This document shows, piece after piece, positions 51,787 to 62,640 of a stretch of DNA of 64,000 bases. Numbering within the stretch: position 1 is the first letter of the stretch; the number at the start of each line of letters is the position of its first letter. The notes under the pieces are model-generated. The model searched no databases and was not told the origin of the DNA. It saw only the letters and a program-made list of their open reading frames with translations. The translations under genes were made by a program, and so were the position numbers. Source of the DNA: Littorina saxatilis (lineage: Eukaryota; Mollusca; Gastropoda; Littorinimorpha; Littorinidae); contig NC_090251.1 in the NCBI RefSeq assembly GCF_037325665.1, positions 29,972,289 through 30,036,288 on the forward strand, read 5' to 3'.

Positions 51787-52850
51787 TAGTGTTGGGCGCA
51801 AAGTAAGAATCCGGGGCAGAGTTGGAATAATCGGGATTTCCCGAAACCTCATTTGATTTCCAACAAAGCGCCGCATTTCCGGAAACGAGCTGCCTCGTTC
51901 TAGAAATGGCAACCCTTCGACTGGCACAAAAAAGTATACCCAATTCACAGGTCATGAATAAGGCATATAAAAAATCAAGGTCTTATCTGTATAAGACTTG
52001 AATTGGGGGTGTGGGAATTGGGGGTGTGGGGGTACACTGTGTAACAATTCTCTCACTAGTGACACTCAGCGCATGCAGCTAGCTAGTTGCCGCTGCTGTC
52101 TCGATCTATTTTGAACACAATGATTTTTTTTCTTCTCAGAGTAGAGTGTTAGTTTGTTACAACAGGCTGAAATCATCTTTAATTTGAATCAACATTTTGC
52201 AACAATCACTGAATCACATCAATATAGCGCACAGACTCAAGTTGCACATTACGTTTCAAGAGCCTAGATTACCATGCAGTGACAAGAGCCTACTCAGTAA
52301 AGGGACGTAATGCTGTCGATCTCTACAGCCCAGAGAGACTGTGTGAGTTTAATATATAATCAGTTAAGACCGAGTAAAAAAAGTATTACAATCGATAGTT
52401 ACCAGTGAAAAGTTATATCGGAACACTCTTGTTGTGTTTTTGTTGTTGTAAAATGTAAGATCTGAAACGTTAAAAATTACGTAAAATTGGTGCGTTTTGG
52501 TCGAGTGGGATGGGTCGTTGAACTGTGTTGTTACAGCCCGCCGAAGTTATCAAAAGTGTTTTTTGCTTTTTGTAATTCGGTTGGTTTGGTGCGTTATACA
52601 ATGCATCTGCTTTTTCAAGACTAAGCATTGATCACTTTAAAACACAAGGATCATCATTGGCCATCATGACTTGTATCATATTACATCGCATTCTAAGAAA
52701 GAGCAGAATTCTCACTATGCGCGCGGTACATTTCTAGAATCGCGTAGCGCAAAGTTGGAATTCCTACAATGGCGGCCATTGTTGGAATTCCAACAAAGCG
52801 CAGGTCATTTCCGGAAAAGCGCCGATGACGAGATGGGTCGCAACATCAGG
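51787..52850. repeat. Dispersed repeats R4 (51787-51990) and R5 (52555-52850)
   Basis: R4 (ggcagagttggaataat, ttccaacaaagcgccgcatt, tccggaaacgagct) recurs at 58900-59060. R5 (cggttggtttggtgcgttat, tctaagaaagagcagaa, ttccaacaaagcgcaggtca) recurs at 61919-62635. Both contain a ttccaacaaagcgc..catttccggaaa core, so they are probably the two ends or relatives of one element. Confidence 0.65.
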
Positions 52851-54160
52851 CTGAACGAGGACAAGGGGAGGGGGGGTAGACATGAAATTTCAAGAGCAGT
52901 TAAGAGTTGGGTATGTGCCTATTTTTAGCTCATGTAGTTCCGCCGGTTTAGAAGTGGCACTGATTATTGGTCCAGGGTGACTTAATTATGGATATCGACC
53001 GGAGAAAAGAAATATATTGCCACAGTGGCACAGGGGTTCCAGACTTTTGGTCAGAGGGACGCATAAATAAACTACGAAAACTGACCCAGGTAACAGCTAG
53101 CGGCCTCATACGCTCGTACGCAGATAACCGTATGCACTCAGTCACACTTACTCTCATTCAGTCTCAATCACAAAGCGACACACACACACACACACACACA
53201 CACACGGGCTTATACCCACACCAACAAACATATACCCGGCACCCACGCACACACAACACGCGCGCGTGCACTCACCGTGATTCACACACAAACATACAGA
53301 GGCTCACTAGTCGCGCACACACACACACACACACTCTCACATACCACTTAATTTGTTTGGCACGCGACCCTGTGGCACTGTCAACAAGGAACCTCTTAAA
53401 TCCATCACTTTCTCTGTCGACTCGATTTATGACTCCTCTGACCTCAGTGGTACCACAGTGATTCAATTTCTTATATCGCTTCCTGGTTCGTGTATCGTTG
53501 TGCGTGCCAACGTTGAGTCGTGTCACTTTTGGGTCGCAGGCCAATTAAGTTGTGTTGGCCAGGAGTTACTAGTTATGGCTGATCAGCAAGTCTTGCTGAC
53601 TCCGCACAGCTGGGACATTACAAATACCCACCTGAAGGTATGGCAACACCTGCCTTGGCTACATCCTAAATCCCGCCCTAAGAGAGAGTCAGTGAATTTG
53701 CTCCCCTGCGACTGATTATGTAGCCGTATTTGTTGTTGTTGTCAGTTGTTGTTGATGCGGGTCAAATTTAGCGGCCCCAGACGGTATTTGTTTGTATGTT
53801 CTTGTTCTTGTTCTTGCTCTTGTTTTGTCTTCTGTATTATGAAAATGTAAATCTAATGTAGTCAACTTATATAATTATGCATTGAAGTGAACATCTAGTT
53901 CATCGCACACAAGCCATCAGCACAGGAACTATTGAGGTCTAACTTCGAATGACGTATCACAACGTGCGCGGTCGTCCTTGGCGGTCAAGAAAGCCGCGGG
54001 CGCAGCCGCCGCGATGATCATTGCGCAGACGACACTTACACTGACCTTGTGTTTGTGGTCGTGGATATTTTGTTTAAAGAGACTGCCCCGGAAAAAGCCC
54101 CCGGGCGTTGTAGAAATGCCAAGTTCATTCATGAAAAAATTACTTTAGTGTTGCACCTTT

Positions 54161-54191
<31 letters not shown>

Positions 54192-54649
54192 AGCCAGGCG
54201 TGAGGGGCTTGAGCCACAAAAGCCCTCGCGCGGAGCTTAAAAACGCCACAGGCAGCAACTGACGAACACATAACACTTCGCCAGCTGCACGGTGACCTCG
54301 GAAGCACGAGCTGAAAATACCCTGACCGACTGAAAACACGGGGAATCCCCAGCTAACCCGGGCCACTCACCGCCAACAACACTGAGTTGTCGCCCTGTCG
54401 TCCCTGACAATGTTATGATCTATAATAGCGCTTTGCTGAAACGATCGAAAGTAGGCTACAGTCTCGACTACTGCAAGTGAAGTCAAGGATAATATTTATA
54501 AGTGTATTCGCCCCAAAACGAGTTCTCCGCATTATGTGACAAGTGCAGGTCAACCTCACTGTAAAGTTGTTACCAAGCGACCTCGGTGGTTACTCCCCCG
54601 TGCCTTTTTATTACACTTAAGTAATGTAGTTATTACTTAATTGAATTTT

Positions 54650-54651
<2 letters not shown>
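52851..54651. other. Intergenic, no gene recognised
   Basis: CA microsatellite fragments at 53179-53340. An open frame at 53353-53715 has no recognisable domain, and a short frame ending in cccag/gtaaca near 53090 is too weak to call an exon. AT repeat at 54166-54190. Confidence 0.4.

Positions 54652-54704
<53 letters not shown>
54652..54704. repeat. (GA)n microsatellite
   Basis: About 52 bp of uninterrupted GA. Confidence 0.96.
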
Positions 54705-54706
<2 letters not shown>

Positions 54707-54785
54707 ATGTTTAAAGAACTTACAACTGTCAGATCTGCCTGTACATTCGTGTACAGTACATCTTTGAGAAAAAAAGTATATATCT

Positions 54786-55186
54786 TAAGCAGAAGAGATA
54801 CGGGGGAGTAACGAGATGCTCAGCTCGTTACTCCCCCGTATCGCTACTCCCCCGGCTCGATACTCCCCCGGCTCGTTATTCCCCCGGCTCGTTACTCCCC
54901 CGTATCGCTACTACCCCGTACACAGAAAATGACTGGATAACCCTGTGATGGTAAGTTAGCATGAAATATTGTTTTTCCGGAGAAATTGTCTGGATAAACA
55001 AACAAAGAAACAATCAAAACAGCTGGACAGGGGGGGGGGGGGGGGACAATATTTCATGCCAACTTACTATCACAGGGTTATCCAGTCATTTTCTGTGTAC
55101 GGGGGAGTAGCGATACGGGCCGGGAGTAACGAGCCGGGGGAGTAGCGAGCGGGGGAGTAGCGATACAGGGGAGTAACGAGCTGATC
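54786..55186. repeat. Long palindrome with ctcgttactcccccg units
   Basis: Arms 54912-54971 and 55046-55105 pair almost perfectly (cccgtacacagaaaatgact and its inverse). Outside them, five or six units of the type ctcgttactcccccg or atcgctactcccccg on the left face the same units in reverse on the right. A G homopolymer (55029-55045) is near the centre. Probably a MITE with subterminal repeats. Confidence 0.82.
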
Positions 55187-55309
55187 CCGAGGAAATCTAT
55201 GAAATGATGAAGGTTCGAGTAATTGTATATTTCTGCACGTGCAATCGATATGCAAGAAAATTATTAGGCAGTTTTTCCTTACGCGCGAATTATAAACCCG
55301 CTGCGATGT

Positions 55310-55672
55310 TTCTTCACACTATCGAATCATTCAAATCTGCACTCAAGACATTCCTTTTTTCCAAATAATCCATGCATTCTACACTGCCCACCCCCATCCC
55401 ACCCTGAATAACTGTACATATTTAATGGTTGATGGTGTGTGTGTGTTAGTGACTTTAAGTCTCCGTGTGTGTGAATGAGTGTATGTGCGCCTTGGGTCGC
55501 CTGTTGGTGAGACATGTGCGCCGGCGTTACAAATATTCGTATTATTATTATTATTATTATATGAGTGTGCATGAGTTGTTAATGCGAAAGAATGTGTATG
55601 AGTGCGCCTTGAGTCGCCTTGTGGTGAGATATGTGCGCGTTATAAATTCTCGTATTATTATTATTATTATTA
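55310..55672 (+). mobile_element. L2-like LINE 3' end
   Basis: 55324-55368 encodes ESFKSALKTFLFSK then stop, the conserved C-terminus of L2-type ORF2, followed by about 90 bp and a tail (gcgccttgggtcgcctgttg, gttacaaatattcgtattatt). The tail is present twice (to 55560 and to 55672). Confidence 0.72.
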
Positions 55673-56193
55673 TCAGTTCTTCCTGGCACAGGTAAAAAAA
55701 ATACCACAAAAAACACACCTCCACATCATTGTGACTGAAATTGCATGTCCATGCGGTCGACTTCACGTGACGGTGTGGCCATTAATTCTCATGAAACACT
55801 CACGTGTCACTGAGTGTTCTATTCCAAAACAACAGCAGCAACAACAACCTGACTATACATTCAGGAAGGAAAGAAGCAAAATCTTTCACACGCTCACGTC
55901 AGCTAGTGGCACGTGCCAACCCCCTACCACTCCCACACATGATATTCAGAGCACGCGTAGACACCCACCTTCACAGAAGAACAGTGCACAGTCATTTTGC
56001 CGGTTTTAATGGCTTCCGCCACATTAATTGATCATTTACGCAAGAAAGCACCACTTCAGTCCAATAACCACGACCACCACTACAACATCAACAACAACAC
56101 GCCATGTCTACGCCATTAAAAAAGGCAGCTTTTAAACAGGAACCAAAATCATAGAGAAAACAAAACTCGACGCTGCCCGATAATTATGTATAA
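55673..56193. other. Intergenic, no gene recognised
   Basis: No exon or element supported. Confidence 0.45.
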
Positions 56194-56195
56194 TA

Positions 56196-56728
56196 CCGGT
56201 GTAACACGAAATGTTTACTCCACGAAAAATTTACTCCGGAGTATAAATTTCGTACGAAATTCTTTCTCCGAGTACACCTTTCGTACGAGAAAAGAACTCC
56301 CCAAGGCACAAAAAAATTACTCCCTCCACGAAATGTTGACTCCCCATTTTTTTTACTTCCAGTATAATTCTCGTACGCGATAATGGGATGCGGGCGAAGG
56401 GTTAATGCCAATATGTGATCTCGCGCAAACAAATGTTGCGCTACCCTCCCTCCACCCCTTCCACCACCAAAACTAACAGGGGACAAGGGAGTAAAAGTTT
56501 CGTACACCTGGCATGGGAAGTTAAATTGCTCTTGTTAGGGTGGAGTAATTTATTCGTTATTTGTTCGTCAGGGGAGTAACATTTTTGTACGAAATGTTTA
56601 CTCGAAACTCACCTGTCGTGGGGAGTAATTTTCTCGTGTTATGGGGGAGTATTATTTTTCGTAAAGGGAGTAACATTTTCGTACGAAATTTAAAATGTCG
56701 TGGGAGTAATTTTCTCGTGTTACACCGG
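56196..56728. mobile_element. MITE with TA target duplication and cgtacgaaa motifs
   Basis: The ends ccggtgtaacacga and its inverse are perfect, with TA at 56194-56195 and 56729-56730. The interior repeats ttcgtacgaaa-type palindromes (near 56250, 56280, 56593, 56680) next to gggagtaa or ttactcc words. 533 bp, non-coding. Confidence 0.85.
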
Positions 56729-57017
56729 TAGTTGAAAAAAAGACAGGGAATTCCCCGCGAACTTTGCCGCAATTCAAAGTAGGTCGGTTCAGGTTCACAC
56801 ACACGGCGGCTTACTTCACCTGACAACACACGCTCTTGATTGACGGCAGGCTTTCACCGTCGAACGCAGAAGAAGAAGAAGAAGAAGACGGCAGGCTAAC
56901 CGATTTTAGTTTTGTTTTGGGAAATATTGCAAGTTCTGAGAATTTTCTGCTTGGTGCACAGACACAAAGAGACACAGTCATGCAGTACAAACAGAAGAAT
57001 AAACAAAAATACAAAGA

Positions 57018-57709
57018 ACAAGTCGCGTAAGGCGAAAATACAACATTTAGTCAAGTCAAGTCAAGTCAAGTCAAGTATTTTATTGTTTTGGGCCCAGAGG
57101 GCTTTGAAACAAAGATATAATTTTAACAAAAGCTGTCGAACTCACAGAATGAAACTGAACGCAATGCAATTTTTCAGCAAGACCGTATACTCGTAGCATC
57201 GTCAGTCCACCGCTCGTGGCAAAGGCAGTGAAATTGACAAGAAGAGCGGGGTAGTAGTTGCGCTGAGAAGGATAGCATGCTTTTCTGTACCTCTCTTCGT
57301 TTTAACTTTCTGAGCGTGTTTTTAATCCAAACATATCCTATTTATATGTTTTTGGAATCAGAAAATGATGAAGAATAAGATAAACGTAAATTGGGATCGT
57401 TTTATTAAAAAAAAATTTATTTAACAATTTTCAGATTTTTAATGACCAAAGTCATTGATTAATTTTTAAGCCACCAAGCTGAAATGCAATACCAAAGTCC
57501 GGCCTTCGTCGAAGATTGCTTGGCCAAAATTTCAATCAATTTGATTGAAAAATGAGGGTGTGACAGTGCCGCCTCAACTTTTACAAAAAGCCGGATATGA
57601 CGTCATCAAAGGTATTTATAAGAAAAAAGAAAAAATATCCAGGGATATCATTCCCAGAAACTCTCATGTAAAATGTCATAAAGATCGGTCCAGTAGTTTG
57701 GTCTGAATC

Positions 57710-57754
<45 letters not shown>

Positions 57755-57821
57755 CACGACCCTCGTCTCGATTCCCCCTCTATGTTAAAACATTTAGTCA
57801 AAACTTGACTAAAATTAATGT
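57018..57821 (+). mobile_element. R1 non-autonomous element, copy 3
   Basis: Full family landmarks; one of the two tatatgtttttggaatcag segments is missing, and about 80 bp (five tcaag repeats plus attttattgttttgggccca) are added after the left end. CA repeat 57716-57749. Confidence 0.8.
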
Positions 57822-57973
57822 AAAAACTGACACACAGGTACAGCAGGATGAGAGGGCACGCACACACCGACTGACTGACTGGCTGAAACTGGAACCGTCT
57901 CAGTGATAATGCGCCGCGCACACACAGGCACACTCAGTGAAACACGCACGCACACACTCGCTCACACACACAC

Positions 57974-58263
57974 CAGGGGCGGAGCAGTTAAGCCGGGGGG
58001 GGGGGGGGGTTACAACCTGGGGTTCAGGGGTGTACCGACCCCTGGTGGGTTTAGGGGGCAGATCCCCCATGAAGCTGAAGAATTTTAGCTATTTTATAAA
58101 CAATGTGTGGCTTATCCTTGATTTTAAACATGATCAACTGGTGTCAGCAGCCACTCATTATTTCTTTTCAAGAAATATTGTTTTTTCACAGACAGATTTT
58201 TTTTTTGACTGCCAGAGAGGGGGGACCGGAACCCCTGTAACCCCCCCCCCTAATCCGCCCCTG
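57974..58263. mobile_element. hAT-like MITE within a CA repeat
   Basis: The ends caggggcgga and tccgcccctg are perfect inverted partners. The element sits in CA repeats, so the duplication cannot be read. G and C homopolymers face each other near the two ends. Confidence 0.65.
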
Positions 58264-58309
58264 CACACACACGCACACACACACACACACACACATACAC
58301 CTGTACACT

Positions 58310-58342
<33 letters not shown>

Positions 58343-58884
58343 CTGTACACTCACACACTGACACACACACACACACACCGTCACACAGACACACACACAC
58401 ACACACACACACACTCTGACACCCATATCATTCACCCGGTCTCACACACAAACACGCCGTACGACTACACACATCCGAGTCAGTTACACACCCACTCTCA
58501 TCGAGTCACCATTTACATCATACCTTGACAGAAACAAACCTGATCCAGTTAATCGCAATAATGCCGCAGAAAAACAAACTATTTTGCTGCAGAAAAAAAA
58601 TGATGCTTCGGTGGATGATGACATTATTCAGAAATGCTGCGGAAAACCCGTGGTTTTTTTTGTGTTTTTTTTTTTTGGGGGGGGGGGGGGGGGGGCAGCA
58701 TTTCTGTTCTTCTGCAGAATAACTGAATTAAGTCATAATCCGTTAAGGATAAGAGATACCGAGTTCAGTGAAAACTGCATGTGCCTGTGGCTACTGATTT
58801 CCAGACAAAATAATCCTGTGTTTAGTGGAGAAAAGTGACTGAAATTAATTGTACACATCATCTCATTGTCATCATTTCACGCGC
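58264..58884. other. CA microsatellites, no gene recognised
   Basis: CA repeats with cctgtacactca interruptions to 58420; a G homopolymer at 58677-58695. Confidence 0.6.
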
Positions 58885-58899
58885 ATTAGTTTTTGCGTG

Positions 58900-59100
58900 A
58901 CGCAAAGTAAAAATCCGGGGCAGAGTTGGAATAATTGTGATTTCCCGAAACCATTTGATTTCCAACAAAGCGCCGCATTTCCGGAAACGAGCTACCTCGT
59001 TCTAGAAATGGCAACCTTTCGACTGGCACAAAAAAGTATACCCTTTTTCACAGGTCATGAATAAGGTATATGTAAAAGCAAAGGTCTTATACAGGGGACG
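58900..59100. repeat. R4 repeat, second copy
   Basis: Matches 51797-51990 closely (aaatccggggcagagttgga; ttccggaaacgagctacctc; caaaaaagtatacc). Confidence 0.75.
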
Positions 59101-59162
59101 TCTTGAATTGGTGGGTGGGGGGTACACCGTGTAACAATTCTCTGACAGCTAAAGCTGTTGCA

Positions 59163-59536
59163 CGGTCTCAAATTCCAAAAACATATCAATATTTTATATT
59201 TGGATTAAAAACAAGCTCTGAAAATTAAAAATATAAAAATCATGATCAAAATTAAATTTCCGAAATCGATTTAAAAACAATTTCATCTTATTCCATGTCG
59301 GTTCCTGATTCCAAAAAACATATAGATATGATATGTTTGGATTAAAAACAGAAAAGCGTGCTATGCATATGCAGCACAGCGAAACCACTACAGCGCTGAA
59401 CAGGCTCGTCAGTTTCACTCCGTTTTGCACAAGCGGCGGACTACGGTCATTGTGAAAAAATGCAGTGCGTTCAGTTTCATTCTGTGAGTTCGACTGAGCT
59501 TGACTAAATGTTGTATTTTCGCCTTACGCGACTTGT
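59163..59536 (-). mobile_element. R1 element, partial inverted copy
   Basis: Inverted left part of R1: ends gcttgactaaatgttgtatt, then ttcgccttacgcgacttgt. Contains the inverted tatatgtttttggaatcag segments. Confidence 0.8.
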
Positions 59537-59539
59537 TTA

Positions 59540-60075
59540 TAACTTTATTTGCCAGCTCCTTTATGGCAATGCCAAGATCCTGTCTTTTTGATCTTTTGTT
59601 AGTTCTTTGCTTCAATGGCTGCTTTGGAGTCAGAGAATATAGCTATCTTTTGAGGAGGAGTGTTCTTGAGGTTGAGATGAACAAGCGACATGCAGATGGC
59701 AAGGAGCTCAGCTGAGAAGATCGAGTTTCTGTTGCACAGTTTAAATTTCCCAGTCAGGTCATCGCTGGGGATTACAAAAGCTGCGCCAGCCTTCTTGTCA
59801 TCCAAAACTGACCCGTCTGTGTAAACATGAACATGGCCTTGATTTGTATACAGTATCAATGTGCTCAAGGGCTTGTATCCTGAGTAATAACTGATCATCC
59901 TTTGTAGCTGTACAATATATTCTGTGTCAAAATTTCTTTCATTGTCCATGAGGGATCACGAGATATGGGGTTTTGGGCCACATCATTTGGGTCGACACTG
60001 ATTTCGTTAAAGAGTGAAGCATTGAATACAGAGAGACAAAAGCCGCCAGACCCCATCACAAACAGAACTCTACAA
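59540..60075 (-). mobile_element. LINE fragment with RNase H domain
   Basis: The minus-strand peptide (59949 to 59599) reads VHVYTDGSVLDDKKAGAAFV, then SIFSAELLAICMSLVHL and KIAIFSDSKAAIEA, the first three catalytic segments of a LINE-type RNase H (D, E, D). It stops after IEAKN, and the end of the domain with the HCG-type segment is missing. The upstream linker peptide is visible to about 60075. Dead copy, abutting R1. Confidence 0.8.
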
Positions 60076-60461
60076 TCCACAGGTGTTGCCTACTTCAAAG
60101 GCGAACAACTCTGCAGAGTCTGCTGTGAAGGGCGACGGTAGTCTCCCTGTCACATTCGCCCCCGTTTGAATGAACTTTGTCCCCAAAGTTCCGAACCATG
60201 GACCCGCCAAGCTTAGGTCCCTCCCAGGTTCGTGGAATGGGAACAGCACGAAAAATGATTCAGTGGCCATAACGCCATTCCTGAACATATCATGTCGAGT
60301 CCCATCCCTGTCGACGACGCCAAATGTAACCGAGTGCCAAAACACCACAATCACCATATGCAGAGGCGAAGTCCAATCAAACAGGATTGAGAATTTTAGA
60401 GCTTATTTCTAAGCCCTATAAAAACTGATATGCATTCGCAAAGGAATCCATGAACATACAG
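60076..60461. other. Unassigned sequence
   Basis: GC-richer than the surroundings with a short 80-codon open frame. No domain recognised; probably part of an unidentified repeat. Confidence 0.4.
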
Positions 60462-61914
60462 AGAGTCAAAATAAGTGAAATGATCAACTTCCACAAAAAG
60501 AAGACAATTTGATATATTTTGTTGAAAGCTTGGGGGCTAGTTATAAGTTATTTTCAGAAAGCTTCTTAATGAATTAATGAAAATAGCCTGTAGCTTTTAT
60601 TTTGTTCGATTTGCTGAAGGTGGTCCATATTAGGGGACTCAGTCACACATACTTTGAGATTTTGCTATTATTTTTTGTTTGCAGTAGAAACTCGGGGTCA
60701 AAACTGCTAAAATGTAACAAATACGGTCTTATCTGTCATATAGAGCAATTTTTGTTTGATAAAAGCTTTGGCTGTGGACAGAAACGAGTCTGTTTTAGGC
60801 GTCAAATTTAGAGTGAACGCTGCCAAAAGTGAAAACAAGTCGCGTAAGGCGAAAATACAATATTTAGTCAATTAGCTGTCGAACTCACAGAATGAAACTG
60901 AACGCAATGCCATTTTTCAGCAAGACCGTATACTCGTAGCATCGTCAGTCCACCGCTCATGGCAAAGGCAGTGAAATTGACAAGAAGAGCGGGGTAGTAG
61001 TTGCGCTAAGAAGGATAGCACGCTTTTCTGTACCTCTCTTTGTTTTAACTTTCTGAGCGTGTTTTTAATCCAAACATATCATATCTATATGTTTTTGGAA
61101 TCAGGAACCGACAAGGAATAAGATGAAAGTGTTTTTAAATTGATTTCGACAATTTAATTTTGATAATAATTTTTATATATTTAATTTTCGGAGCTTGTTT
61201 TTAATCCGAATATAACATATTTATATGTTTTTGGAATCAGCAAATGATGGAGAATAAGATAAACGTAAATTTGGATCGTTTTATAAATTTTTATATTTTT
61301 TTACAATTTTCAGATTTTTAATGACCAAAGTCATTAATTAATTTTTAAGCCACCAAGCTGAAATGCAATACCGAAGTCCGGGCTTCGTCGAAGATTACTT
61401 GACCAAAATTTGAACCAATTTGGTTGAAAAATGAGGGCGTGACAGTGCCGCCTCAACTTTCACGAAAAGCCGGATATGACGTCATCAAAGACATTTATCA
61501 AAAAAATGAAAAAAACGTATGGGGATTTCATACCCAGGAACTCTCATGTCAAATTTCATAAAGATCGGTCTAGTAGTTTAGTCTGAATCGCTCTACACAC
61601 ACACACAGACACACAGACACACGCACACACACACACACACGCACACACGCACACACACACGCACATACACCACGACCCTCGTTTCGATTCCCCCTCGGTG
61701 TTAAAATATTTAGTAAAAATTTGACTAAATATAAAAAGAGAAAAAGGCTAACGGTTTTGAGGTTTGTGTTTCTGCAACTGTTTTGACATGTGCAAGTTAT
61801 CCAGAGAGGGTGAATACAGCGAACAAAATTGTTTTTAGCGCTCTAGCGCCGTTCGTTTGTCAGATCAAGAGGTAGTCCATATTAGGAGCCGGTCCATATT
61901 AGGAGCCCTTCCCC
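60462..61914. mobile_element. R2 DNA element, copy 3, truncated, with nested R1
   Basis: Matches R2 from the aaaataagtgaaattatcaa region to the right end (ggagcccttcccc, then TA at 61915-61916). The left half is missing. An R1 element (60835-61732) interrupts the gtgaacgctgccaaaagtga segment. Confidence 0.8.
60835..61732 (+). mobile_element. R1 non-autonomous element, copy 4
   Basis: Complete copy from acaagtcgcgtaaggcgaaa to ttgactaaatat inside R2. The terminal hairpin has two changed bases. The host sequence on either side (gtgaaa / gaaaaaggctaacggtttt) shows no clear target duplication. Confidence 0.85.
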
Positions 61915-61916
61915 TA

Positions 61917-62640
61917 ATTCGGTTGGTTTGGTGCGTTATACGATGCATCTGCATTTTCGAGACTAAGCATTGACCATTTTAAAACGCAAGGATCATCATG
62001 TGCCAACATGACTTGTATCCTTTTGTATACAACTCTCCTGTGTTCACTTTCAAGTGAATAACTATCGTTCTGATATCATTTTAAAGTGAAGCTAAAGAAA
62101 CCTGGTATCGGCACTGCTGTGCATCTCCTATGATCTCAATGGTATCAAGGCACGGGTCATAGAGATCAATTTAGATCTAGATCTATTTCCGGTTGTGTAT
62201 TCACACGCCAACGTTCGTTCTTTTCCTTCCACCATTCCTCGATGGAAAAGAGTTCGTGTTGTTTTTGTTTTAATTTTTGTCTTTGTCGTTGATCATTGTA
62301 TACACAAATTACACAAACGTCATCTTGTGAGGGACCAAAAAATATTGAAACTCTCGGATGATTTTTTTGTGTGGTATCAACCTCGACCTACGGTCTCGGT
62401 TGATACCACAAAAAAATCATCCTCGAGTTTCAATATTTTTCGGTCCCTCACTCGATGACGTTGTGTAATCTCTATACATCGCATTCTAAGAAAGAGCAGA
62501 ACTCTCACTTTGCGCGCGGTACATTTCTGGAATCGAGTAGCGCAAAGTTGGAATTCCTACAAGGCGGCCATTGTTAAAATTCCAACAAAGCGCAGGTCAT
62601 TTCCGGAAAAGCGCCGATGACGAAATGGGTCGCAACATTT
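61917..62640. repeat. R5 repeat, second copy, with about 450-bp insertion
   Basis: Left part to about 62020 and right part from about 62476 match 52555-52850, where they are contiguous (cttgtatcatattacatcgc). The insert 62021-62475 includes a long palindrome. Confidence 0.7.
62306..62469. repeat. Near-perfect palindrome
   Basis: Two arms of about 75-80 bp (attacacaaacgtcatc, gagggacc, atattgaaact, gatgatttttttgtg, ggtatcaacc) face each other across a 15-base spacer (tcgacctacggtctc), with few mismatches. Confidence 0.88.

Noticed and set aside
52985-53089. Possible small exon ending cccag/gtaaca
   Set aside because: No matching acceptor or partner exon found. The donor alone is weak.
53353-53715. 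120-codon open frame
   Set aside because: No recognisable domain, no splice-bounded structure, and a CA repeat directly upstream. Could be a remnant of an unknown element.
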